64,000 nucleotides of DNA, taken from positions 62,001-126,000 of the forward strand of contig NZ_VUMS01000001.1 in the NCBI RefSeq assembly GCF_009696065.1, in the 5' to 3' direction. Origin of the DNA: Oliverpabstia intestinalis. Lineage in GTDB: Bacteria; Bacillota; Clostridia; Lachnospirales; Lachnospiraceae. Below the pieces are notes generated by a model. That model worked only from the letters and a program-made list of their open reading frames with translations. It did no database searches and had not been told where the DNA came from. The position numbers and the translations under genes are program-made. Every line of letters begins with the position of its first letter. Position 1 is the first letter of the stretch. Positions 32,530-40,299 of the stretch are shown here, piece by piece.

Positions 32530-32787
32530 TTATTCAAAATCATTGCGTTCACAGAACAGATCAAATACGGCATTGATGAGGTCCTCGTCGTCCAGACCTT
32601 CGAATTCCATTTCATCCAGATCCAGATTTTCAGAAGTGATTCGCAGGATATGAACAGGTTCATCGTCTCCGCCGTCCGCAGGATAAAGAACAGCAAATTC
32701 CTGGTCTTCGTATTCTACAATATCCAGAAGTTCAAAGCGGACAGATTCGCCGTACTGGTCAGTCAGAGTAATAATATTTGGTTCCAT
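32530..32787 (-). CDS. DUF1292 family small acidic protein
   Basis: An 85-residue acidic protein of the DUF1292 family (YrzB type), found beside yrvK and ruvX in many Firmicutes but alone here. MEPNIITLTDQYGESVRFELLDIVEYEDQEFAVLYPAD is the conserved beta-rich core, and the tail is Asp/Glu rich. The biochemical role is unknown. The minus-strand ATG at 32787 has AAAGGAGG upstream. The perR gene follows on the same strand after the repeat at 32449-32523. Confidence 0.88.
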   Translation of the reverse strand: MEPNIITLTDQYGESVRFELLDIVEYEDQEFAVLYPADGGDDEPVHILRITSENLDLDEMEFEGLDDEDLINAVFDLFCERNDFE

Positions 32788-33146
32788 AAGAGCCTCCTTT
32801 ATATACAATATACAGTTTGTTTTATTGATTATAATACAGATTTAATATTTTGAAAAGTACTAGAGCGTGTCTGAAAAATCATTTCCGCAATCTGCAAGCC
32901 CCACTTAGCGGTATATTTTACCCTCATTCGGTTGCCGTAGCCCGCTACGCCTACGTTTTTAAAGCTGCACACTCGAATCTGTATCCTGCGTGTATGGTAT
33001 AGTTATTTATGAAACGCTGTACCGGGGAAAATACAGGTTATAAAATGTCGAGGAAAAGATAGAAGAACATCGAGAAACAAGTAGTATTTAAGGCATATTT
33101 CTGTTATATTAAAAAAGAAAAAAGAACAGGGAGGGGTTGAGGGCTT
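32788..33146. other. gene-free region with truncated MITE
   Basis: Holds the promoter side of the DUF1292 gene, the left half of the TA-type MITE (32863-32951), and an AT-rich stretch before the diguanylate cyclase gene. No ORF with a ribosome binding site is seen. Confidence 0.5.
32863..32951. mobile_element. right-truncated copy of the TA-type MITE
   Basis: It begins GAGCGTGTCTGAAAAATC directly after CTA of a CTAG target and matches the copy at 21387 for about 89 bases with one difference (AGCGG for TGCGG), then diverges at TACGTTTTT. The right inverted repeat is missing, so it cannot move by itself. Confidence 0.8.
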
Positions 33147-33194
33147 ATTAATAAGAAAAAAAGACAGGATCTGGCCAGAAATTATGTAGGGGCG

Positions 33195-34640
33195 ATGTCA
33201 GTGTTTATTCTGGCGGTAGGAATCGGACTGATATTCTTTTATGTAGCTGCACAGAAAACGATTGACAGTAGTTCACAGGAGAGAATGAAAACAAATGTAG
33301 CCAGACAGAGCGAACATCTCCGTACAATTTTAAATATTCATTATTTATATCTGGAAGGGATTGCTGAGAAGATAGCGGAAAGCAATGAACTTATGAATGA
33401 AGAAAATAAGGAAGTACTTACTGTTTTTCAAAAAAATACATCACTGGACCGGCTGGCATTGATCGATCCGGAGGGAAATGCATATTACGATAATGGAGTA
33501 GAGAAAAATGTTTCACACCGGCGGTATTTTAAAGAGGGAATCAGTGGGAACCGGACTTTAAGCGATCCACTGGAGAGTAGTGTGGACCAGGAGACGAGAG
33601 TGGTACTGGGTGTTCCTGTATTTCATGAGGATGAAGTGATTGGTATTCTGTGTGGTTCCTGTAATGTCGGTGAACTGAGCCAGATGTTGTTTGATGATTT
33701 GTTTTCCGGCAATGGATATAGTCTGATCGTTACTAAAGAAGGAAAAATAGTTGCTCATACCGGAGAGCCGGTGGATCATAAGTTTTCTTACGGAGAAGAT
33801 ATATTTACTTTTTATAATTCAAAGACGACACGGGAAGGGCATAGCATCAGTGAGGTAAAACAGAACTTTGCTATGGGAGAGGACGGGCTGGTTCGGCTGT
33901 CTGGTTATGCCGATGGTTCTGATCGATATCTGGCATATGCCCCACTTGGAATCAATGACTGGATGATCTGCTATGTTGCATCGGTAACGGTTGCGCAGCA
34001 GTCTTACGCATTCGTGGAAAAGTACGAGATGGTATTTCTTGGATGCTTTGGAATTCTGGTCTGTCTTCTGATCTTATATATTATCCGAAAGAATCGTCAG
34101 AAGACGGAAGCGATTCTCCATTCTGCACAGACGGACGAACTGACACAGGTGTACAGCCGTAAATATGCGGAACAGTTTGCCGAAAATGCACTGGAAGAGG
34201 CGAAAGACGGAAGTATCCATGCGTTTTTCATCATGGATATAGACAAGTTTAAAGAAGTCAATGATGTCTACGGACATGCGGTGGGAGATGTGGTACTTCG
34301 TACTTTCGGTGTGTTGCTGGGAAGACGGTTTCGTGGGGATGATATTGTGGGACGAATCGGTGGCGATGAGTTTATTATCCTGATGCGAAATGTAACTACA
34401 AAAGAGGCCGTCAGAACAAAGGCGGATCAGTTGATGGCAGAGACGAAAAAGCTGGTGTTTGACGAGATGGATGGAAAGGGTATCACGATCAGTGTGGGAA
34501 TCGCACTGGCTCCGGAGCATGGAAAAACCTATATGAATCTGTACCGAAGCGCAGACCAGGCATTATATGAGACGAAACGGAACGGACGAAATGGATTTAC
34601 AATTTATGGAGAAAACCGAGATATCACGGAAAACAGATAA
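33195..34640 (+). CDS. membrane diguanylate cyclase with extracellular dCache-like sensor
   Basis: Makes cyclic di-GMP from GTP. At least 481 residues: a first membrane helix (FILAVGIGLIFFYVAA), an extracellular ligand-sensing region of about 250 residues with double-Cache features (LDRLALIDPEGNAYYDNG, RRYFKEGISGNRTL), a second membrane helix near residue 275, and a GGDEF domain with intact RIGGDEF and an RGDD inhibitory site five residues upstream. The start is uncertain. From ATG 33195 the first helix has no basic leader and the ribosome binding site is poor. An in-frame ATT at 33147, ten bases after GGGAGGGG, would add INKKKRQDLARNYVGA, a sensible inside-positive leader. Confidence 0.88.
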   Translation: MSVFILAVGIGLIFFYVAAQKTIDSSSQERMKTNVARQSEHLRTILNIHYLYLEGIAEKIAESNELMNEENKEVLTVFQKNTSLDRLALIDPEGNAYYDNGVEKNVSHRRYFKEGISGNRTLSDPLESSVDQETRVVLGVPVFHEDEVIGILCGSCNVGELSQMLFDDLFSGNGYSLIVTKEGKIVAHTGEPVDHKFSYGEDIFTFYNSKTTREGHSISEVKQNFAMGEDGLVRLSGYADGSDRYLAYAPLGINDWMICYVASVTVAQQSYAFVEKYEMVFLGCFGILVCLLILYIIRKNRQKTEAILHSAQTDELTQVYSRKYAEQFAENALEEAKDGSIHAFFIMDIDKFKEVNDVYGHAVGDVVLRTFGVLLGRRFRGDDIVGRIGGDEFIILMRNVTTKEAVRTKADQLMAETKKLVFDEMDGKGITISVGIALAPEHGKTYMNLYRSADQALYETKRNGRNGFTIYGENRDITENR

Positions 34641-34667
34641 ATTTATCGAAGTAACGTAAAAAAGGGA

Positions 34668-34696
34668 TTGCACAGAGAAAAAAGAAGTGGTATGAT
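34668..34696 (+). promoter_or_regulatory. promoter placed directly before a terminator hairpin
   Basis: TTGCAC and TATGAT are separated by 17 bases. The expected start site (about 34703) coincides with the first base of the hairpin at 34701-34748, so most transcripts would end after roughly 45 bases unless read through into the small ORF at 34797. Confidence 0.5.
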
Positions 34697-34700
34697 ATAG

Positions 34701-34748
34701 AAAAGCAGAACAAGGGGGTTCGAATAGTATCCTTGTTCTGCTTTTTTG
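34701..34748 (+). terminator. terminator between the diguanylate cyclase gene and the small ORF
   Basis: AAAAGCAGAACAAGG pairs with CCTTGTTCTGCTTTT around a loop of about 14 bases and is followed by TTTTG. Confidence 0.8.
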
Positions 34749-34796
34749 TTGCATAGGAGACTCATAGTCAGTCTGAAATGAGAGGAGAGGATTAGT

Positions 34797-34943
34797 ATGA
34801 AAAAATTCATGGAAAGATTCATAGAGGCTGTAAGAAAATATGAGGAGCTGTTATCATATGCGCAGGGAGAATTCATTCTTCCGTATCATTCCGGTGCGGG
34901 GATGATTGGGTATTATTATAGCCCGATTCCGCTTGTAAAGTAG
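34797..34943 (+). CDS. small 48-residue protein of unknown function
   Basis: An ATG preceded by AGAGGAGAGG opens a 48-codon frame: an amphipathic, charged N-terminal half (MKKFMERFIEAVRKYEELLS) followed by an aromatic and Pro-rich tail (GMIGYYYSPIPLVK). The ribosome binding site is as good as that of any gene nearby, and the frame ends in TAG at 34941. I do not recognise a family. It lies just after a promoter-terminator pair, suggesting conditional readthrough. Coding status is an inference from the ribosome binding site and composition. Confidence 0.5.
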   Translation: MKKFMERFIEAVRKYEELLSYAQGEFILPYHSGAGMIGYYYSPIPLVK

Positions 34944-35104
34944 TCTCGTAAAGGAATGCCAGGAGGCAAGGCATTATTTTTGAATCACCTGAAAATTAAT
35001 TCTGTATAAATAATGGTTGAGCAAATGCAATGATTATTATTCAGAAACGAGACAGATAGAAAAATGCGCAAGAAACATCTGATTTTAATAAATATAATTA
35101 CGTG

Positions 35105-35148
35105 AAAAACCAGCGGAAAGGCTCCCGGTTCCCGGGAGCCTTTCCGCG
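35105..35148 (-). terminator. strong terminator of the DAHP synthase gene
   Basis: GCGGAAAGGCTCCCGG and its complement form a 16-bp GC-rich stem with a two-base loop; the minus strand continues GGTTTTTCACG. Confidence 0.85.
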
Positions 35149-35175
35149 TCCGCTTTAGCAAAAATAACGTCTCTC

Positions 35176-36228
35176 TTACCAAAGCTCCGCCAGTTCATAA
35201 ATCAATTTCTCGGTTTTCTCCCAACCCAGACAAGGATCCGTAATCGATTTTCCATAACAGTGTTCGCTCACTTTCTGAGCACCGTCCTCGATATAACTCT
35301 CGATCATCAGTCCCTTCACCAGTTTATGAACATCTTCTGAAACCTTACAGCTGTGCATAACATCCTTACTGATACGGATCTGTTCCGCAAACCGTTTTCC
35401 GGAGTTGGAATGATTGGTGTCTATGATAACAGCAGGATTTACCAGCTTTGTCTGAGCGGATTCGTTGACTTCCTGATAGTGTTCCAGGAGATTCTGCAGA
35501 TCTTCGTAATGATAGTTCGGCATATTTCTTCCGAATTTGTCCACATAACCACGCAGAATCGCATGTGCGTAAGGATTACCGGGAGTTTTTACTTCCCAGC
35601 CGCGGTACAGGAACATATGACCATGCTGTGCGGCGATGATAGAATTCATCATGACAGAAATATCTCCGCCGGTCGGATTCTTCATACCTGCCGGGATGCC
35701 AACGCCGCTGGCGGTCAGACGGTGCTGCTGGTCTTCGACAGAACGGGCACCGATGGCAACGTAAGACAACAGATCCGATAGATATCTGTGATTTTCCGGG
35801 TACAGCATCTCATCGGCACAGGTAAATCCCGTCTCATTGACTGCTCTGGTATGCAGGTCACGGATCGCGATGATACCCTTTAACATGTCTTCTTTTTTTT
35901 CCGGATCCGGCTGATGCAACATACCCTTGTAGCCCATACCGATGGTTCTCGGTTTGTTTGTGTAGATACGGGGAATCATAAAAATCTTATCTGCGACCTT
36001 ATCCTGTACGGTGCGGAGACGACTGATGTAATCGATCACCGCATCTTCATTATCCGCAGAACATGGTCCGATGATCAGCAGAAGACGGCCATCTTTCCCC
36101 TCGAAGATTTCGCGGATCTGTCTGTCACGGTCCGCTTTGATTGCTGCTATTTTTTCACTTACCGGAAACTGTTCTTTTAACTCCTTCGGGGTTGGTAGTT
36201 TCCGTAAGAATTCCATATCCATTTCCAT
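35176..36228 (-). CDS. 3-deoxy-7-phosphoheptulonate synthase (class I alpha)
   Basis: First enzyme of the shikimate pathway, condensing PEP with erythrose 4-phosphate. The 350-residue protein belongs to the AroF/G/H class: LLIIGPCSADNEDAV, KPRTIGMGYKGMLHQPD, GARSVEDQQHRLTASGVGIPAGMKNPTGGD, VIIDTNHSNSGK and MIESYIEDGAQ, with the metal ligands expected in these motifs. Which aromatic amino acid inhibits it cannot be read from the sequence. The minus-strand ATG at 36228 is chosen because GGAGG lies 11 bases upstream; the ATG six codons earlier overlaps that GGAGG. Confidence 0.93.
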   Translation of the reverse strand: MEMDMEFLRKLPTPKELKEQFPVSEKIAAIKADRDRQIREIFEGKDGRLLLIIGPCSADNEDAVIDYISRLRTVQDKVADKIFMIPRIYTNKPRTIGMGYKGMLHQPDPEKKEDMLKGIIAIRDLHTRAVNETGFTCADEMLYPENHRYLSDLLSYVAIGARSVEDQQHRLTASGVGIPAGMKNPTGGDISVMMNSIIAAQHGHMFLYRGWEVKTPGNPYAHAILRGYVDKFGRNMPNYHYEDLQNLLEHYQEVNESAQTKLVNPAVIIDTNHSNSGKRFAEQIRISKDVMHSCKVSEDVHKLVKGLMIESYIEDGAQKVSEHCYGKSITDPCLGWEKTEKLIYELAELW

Positions 36229-36372
36229 AATTTCAAAAGCCTCCATAAAAAATAAAGAATTTTACACTTCAACGCGTTGCAGTGCGAATCTGTTTATAAT
36301 CATACTTGGTTACAGACGATTCGTCAACCCTTTTTTGAAATTTAATTACTCAATCTGCCATTTACAAATTTC

Positions 36373-36496
36373 GTAACTCTTCAGTACCCTCACAGTTACG
36401 AGCCAAAATGCATTTCTAATCACCTTCGGTGATGGCATTTTGACTTGTATGTCTCGGAATTTTGGCAAAAAACATGGCCACCGACTGAATTGTTAC
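36373..36496. repeat. internally deleted GTAAC-family element
   Basis: Left end GTAACTCTTCAGTACC and right end GACTGAATTGTTAC enclose only the outer parts of the 233-bp element, including the ATCACCTTCGGTGAT hairpin and CTTGTATGTCTCGG. The central CGATAAAAAC hairpin segment is deleted. Flanks (CAAATTTC and CTGTTTTC) no longer match. It lies upstream of the DAHP synthase gene and downstream of the EamA gene. Confidence 0.75.
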
Positions 36497-36580
36497 CTGT
36501 TTTCTTCAAAATCATGTTCATAAAAAATACCGGGAGCTTTTCAGATTTTACAGAGAAAAGCATCCGGTGGGACAAACATA

Positions 36581-37492
36581 TTATGCTTTTTTCCCGGAGG
36601 GAAGCTGTGCCAGAATGATCGCTGCAAACATCAGCACACATCCTGATAACTCTCGTGCGGAAAGCTTCTGATTCAGAAGGATCCAGCCTGCCAGTACCGA
36701 GATGCAGGATTCCAGACTTAAGATCAGAGAAGCCACAGTCGGGTTCATATCTTTCTGTCCGATGATCTGCAGGGTGTACGCAACACCGCAGGACATCACA
36801 CCGGCATAAAGAATCGGTGCCCAGGCGGCAAAGATATCTGCCAATACGATATGTTCCGTAAAGACAGCCGGGATCGCACATAAGAATCCGCAGACAAAAA
36901 ACTGGATACAGGACATTTTCACACCGTCAACCTTGGGCGAAAAATAGTCGATTACCAGAATATGTAAGGAAAACAGCAGGGAACATACCATGACCAGCAG
37001 ATCCCCTTTTCCAACGGAAAAACCGTCTGTGATGCAAAGCAGATACAGTCCTGCCAGTGCAAGTGCAACAGCGATCCAGATGGTGGCGCCGCATTTTTTC
37101 CTCAGAAAGAAATGGCCAAGAATCGGAACGATAACAATATAGCAGGCAGTGATAAATCCTGCACGTCCGACCGTTGTATACTGGATGCCCATCTGCTGAA
37201 AACTGCTGGCAAGTGCCAGAAGAATACCGCAGCAGACACCGCCGAGAATCAGTGCACCGGTCTGTTCTGCCTGTTGTTGAGGCGATAGCAGTTCCTCTTT
37301 TTGGGCAGATTTTCTGTGATCCAGAAAGAAAATGCATGGAATCAGGACGATTCCTCCGATGATGCTTCGAACAGCGTTGAAAGTAAACGGACCCACGTGA
37401 TCCATACCAACGCTCTGGGCTACGAAAGCCACACCCCAGATGGTGGCTGTCAGCAGCAGAAGCAGAGAATTTTTAAGCTGTGTCTTTTTCAT
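36581..37492 (-). CDS. EamA/DMT family transporter
   Basis: A 303-residue, ten-helix drug/metabolite transporter of the EamA type, with two repeats of five helices. The first repeat starts LLLLLTATIWGVAFVAQSVG and GPFTFNAVRSIIGG, and the second includes LGHFFLRKKCGATIW and DMNPTVASLILSLESCISVLAGWILLNQKLS. Members export or import small metabolites; the substrate is not predictable. The start ATG at 37492 has AAGGGA upstream. It is monocistronic on the minus strand, divergent from feoAB. Confidence 0.88.
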   Translation of the reverse strand: MKKTQLKNSLLLLLTATIWGVAFVAQSVGMDHVGPFTFNAVRSIIGGIVLIPCIFFLDHRKSAQKEELLSPQQQAEQTGALILGGVCCGILLALASSFQQMGIQYTTVGRAGFITACYIVIVPILGHFFLRKKCGATIWIAVALALAGLYLLCITDGFSVGKGDLLVMVCSLLFSLHILVIDYFSPKVDGVKMSCIQFFVCGFLCAIPAVFTEHIVLADIFAAWAPILYAGVMSCGVAYTLQIIGQKDMNPTVASLILSLESCISVLAGWILLNQKLSARELSGCVLMFAAIILAQLPSGKKA

Positions 37493-37769
37493 AAAATCCC
37501 TTCCCTTCATAGTAATATCGGTAAAAGACAACTGTTCAACAGACACACAGATACCAAACAGCGTAACATATGCAATCATATCATGAGAAAAGAAAAAAAG
37601 GAAGCAAGAATAAGGAGGGTTCAGATACTTTTTGGAGATTTTTGGGGGTTTTCTATTGATAAATATTATCATTAAGGATAAAATCTACATAGTTGTCGGG
37701 AGGATTTTGAGATTCTGGAAACCTTCGGACGGATGACAGCAAGAAAATAAAGAAAAGAGGAATGCAGTC

Positions 37770-40112
37770 ATGACATTAAGAGATTTACCGGTAGGAAAGA
37801 CAGCAACGATTCGCTCGGTAGGCGGAGAAGGGGCGCTGCGTCAGCATTTTCTGGATATGGGACTGATTCCACAGGGAGAGGTAACAGTAGTAAAGTACGC
37901 TCCCATGGGAGATCCGATGGAACTGCGGATTCACAGTTATGAACTGACACTGCGTCTTGCAGATGCGGAGAAAATCGAGATTGAAAATATACGGGATGCC
38001 GGACAGGTAAAACCGGAAAAAAAAGAACGAACAGTAATCCCCCATCCGGGACTTGGAGAGGGTGGTAAATATCATGAGAAGGAAACGGAACATCCTTTGC
38101 CGGATACAGAGGTGCTGACATTTGCACTTGCAGGGAATCAGAACTGTGGAAAAACCACACTGTTTAATCAGCTGACCGGATCCAGTCAGCATGTGGGTAA
38201 CTTTCCGGGAGTAACGGTGGACCGAAAAGATGGAACTATCAGGGGAAAAGAAAACACACTGGTGACCGATCTTCCGGGAATCTATTCCATGTCCCCATAT
38301 TCCAGTGAGGAGATCGTTACAAGAAATTTTGTGCTGAATGAACATCCGAAAGGAATCATCAACATTGTGGATGCTACCAATATTGAGCGGAATCTGTATC
38401 TGACCATGCAGCTGATGGAGCTGGATATTCCGATGGTGCTTGCCCTGAATATGATGGATGAGGTACGGGAAAACGGCGGATCGATTCTGGTCAACCAGAT
38501 GGAAGAGATGCTGGGGATACCTGTGGTTCCTATTTCGGCGGCGAAGAATGAAGGTATTGATGAACTGGTAGCCCATGCTCTGCATGTGGCAAAATATCAG
38601 GAACGGCCAAAGGAGACAGATTACTGTGATGCCAATGAAGATGGTGGTGCGGTACATAGATGTCTGCATGCGATCATGCATCTGATCGAAGATCATGCAA
38701 AGGCAACACAGATACCTGTCCGTTTTGCGGCGGCGAAGCTGGCAGAAGGGGATACGCTGATTCTCGAGGCATTGAAACTGGATCAGAATGAAAAAGAGAT
38801 GCTGGAGCATATCGTGAAACAGATGGAAACAGAGCGTGGTCTTGACCGGGCGGCGGCAATTGCGCACATGCGATTTGATTTCATTGAAAATGTCTGCGAT
38901 GAGACAGTGGTCAAACCACGGGAGAGTAAAGAGCATCTGCGAAGTGTGAAGATCGATAAGATACTCACCGGAAAATACACGGCGATTCCGTGTTTTATCG
39001 GGATCATGGGTCTGGTATTTTTCCTGACTTTTGGAGTAATCGGTGCTTTTTTACAGAATATCCTGGAAGTAAGTATCGATGCGCTGGGAGGTCTGGTGGA
39101 TCAGTGGATGGGGGCAGCGAATGTCAACAGTGTCCTTCGGTCTCTGGTAATGGATGGAATCTTTACCGGCGTGGGAAGTGTCCTGAGTTTCCTGCCGATC
39201 ATCGTTACACTGTTTTTCTTTTTATCCATGCTGGAAGACAGCGGATATATGGCAAGGGTGGCTTTTGTGATGGACAAGCTGCTCAGAAAGATCGGACTTT
39301 CCGGAAGAAGTATCGTACCGATGCTGGTAGGCTTTGGATGTACAGTACCGGGAGTTATGGCGAGCAGAACGTTGCCTTCGGAACGTGACCGTAAGATGAC
39401 GATTCTTCTGACACCGTTTATGAGTTGTTCGGCGAAGCTTCCCATCTATGCGTTTTTTGCGGCGGCATTTTTCCCGAAGCATGGCACACTGGTGATGATC
39501 GCTTTGTATTTTGGCGGTATTCTGATGGGTATCCTGATGGCACTGGTATTCCGTGGGACTCTTTTTAAAGGCAATGCTGTACCGTTCGTGATGGAACTGC
39601 CCAATTACCGGATGCCGGGAGCCAAGAATGTGGGACACCTTCTGTGGGATAAGGCAAAAGACTTTTTGCAGCGTGCGTTTACTGTGATCTTTATGGCAAC
39701 ACTGGTGATCTGGTTCTTACAGACCTTTGATGGTCATCTGAATATCGTCAGTGATTCGCAGGAGAGTATCCTGGCGACGGTGGCCAGTGTGATCGCACCG
39801 GTTTTTGCACCGATGGGATTTGGCGACTGGAGGATATCCACAGCACTGATCACCGGATTCATGGCAAAAGAGAGTGTGGTATCTACGTTATCCGTTCTTT
39901 TCGGACAGACTTCGGTGCTGCTTGGCTGTATCACACCGGTATCGGCAGCCAGCCTGCTGGTGTTCTGTCTTCTGTATACACCATGTGTGGCGGCAATTGC
40001 ATCCATTAAGAGGGAGCTTGGAAGCAAATGGGCGGTCGGTGTGGTGATCGGACAGTGCGTGATCGCCTGGGTGGCTGCGTTTGTGGTGTATTTGGTGGGA
40101 AGTATTTTATAG
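37770..40112 (+). CDS. feoB: FeoA-FeoB fusion ferrous iron transporter
   Basis: Imports Fe(II) across the cytoplasmic membrane. The 780-residue protein fuses a FeoA SH3-like domain (residues 1-75, LRDLPVGKTATIRSVGGEG) through a basic linker to FeoB. The FeoB G domain has G1 GNQNCGKTTLFN (122 onward), GNFPGVTVDRKDG with the G2 Thr, G3 DLPGIYSM and G4 NMMD (227-230). The membrane part has two Gate repeats, including GRSIVPMLVGFGCTVPGVMASRTL and FMSCSAKLPIYAFFAAAFF. RBS AGAGGAATG lies eight bases before the ATG. No separate feoA or feoC gene is nearby. A terminator lies at 40151-40196. Confidence 0.95.
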   Translation: MTLRDLPVGKTATIRSVGGEGALRQHFLDMGLIPQGEVTVVKYAPMGDPMELRIHSYELTLRLADAEKIEIENIRDAGQVKPEKKERTVIPHPGLGEGGKYHEKETEHPLPDTEVLTFALAGNQNCGKTTLFNQLTGSSQHVGNFPGVTVDRKDGTIRGKENTLVTDLPGIYSMSPYSSEEIVTRNFVLNEHPKGIINIVDATNIERNLYLTMQLMELDIPMVLALNMMDEVRENGGSILVNQMEEMLGIPVVPISAAKNEGIDELVAHALHVAKYQERPKETDYCDANEDGGAVHRCLHAIMHLIEDHAKATQIPVRFAAAKLAEGDTLILEALKLDQNEKEMLEHIVKQMETERGLDRAAAIAHMRFDFIENVCDETVVKPRESKEHLRSVKIDKILTGKYTAIPCFIGIMGLVFFLTFGVIGAFLQNILEVSIDALGGLVDQWMGAANVNSVLRSLVMDGIFTGVGSVLSFLPIIVTLFFFLSMLEDSGYMARVAFVMDKLLRKIGLSGRSIVPMLVGFGCTVPGVMASRTLPSERDRKMTILLTPFMSCSAKLPIYAFFAAAFFPKHGTLVMIALYFGGILMGILMALVFRGTLFKGNAVPFVMELPNYRMPGAKNVGHLLWDKAKDFLQRAFTVIFMATLVIWFLQTFDGHLNIVSDSQESILATVASVIAPVFAPMGFGDWRISTALITGFMAKESVVSTLSVLFGQTSVLLGCITPVSAASLLVFCLLYTPCVAAIASIKRELGSKWAVGVVIGQCVIAWVAAFVVYLVGSIL

Positions 40113-40149
40113 GATTGTGAGAGTGCAAAGTACGGAACAATCCGGTATC
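40111..40149. repeat. short repeat with GGATTGT/ACAATCC arms, copy 1
   Basis: AGGATTGTGAGAGTGCAAAG followed by TACGGAACAATCCGGTATC recurs at 62128-62166 with three differences. The ends can pair into a 7-bp stem. It begins at the feoB stop codon (TAG is TATAGGATT here). Confidence 0.65.
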
Positions 40150-40150
40150 A

Positions 40151-40196
40151 GAGAAAGAAGCTGTACTGACAGAGAAAGTTGGTGCAGCTTCTTTCT
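40151..40196 (+). terminator. terminator after feoB
   Basis: AGAAAGAAGCTGTAC pairs with GTGCAGCTTCTTTCT around a 14-base loop, with a weak U run. Confidence 0.65.
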
Positions 40197-40299
40197 GTCC
40201 GGAGATTGTTTTCCGGAAACATGTTGGAGACAGTTGACCGGAAGAACATACAACAGGTAAAATTAAAGTAATAAAAATGAGAAAAGAGAGGGTAATCGA

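Noticed and set aside
34700-34750. GGTTCGAAT resembling a tRNA T-loop.
   Set aside because: It is in the loop of a terminator hairpin, and no cloverleaf arms or discriminator region are present.
37785-38936. Minus-strand frame of 383 codons opposite feoB.
   Set aside because: No motifs; the plus-strand FeoA-FeoB protein accounts for the sequence.
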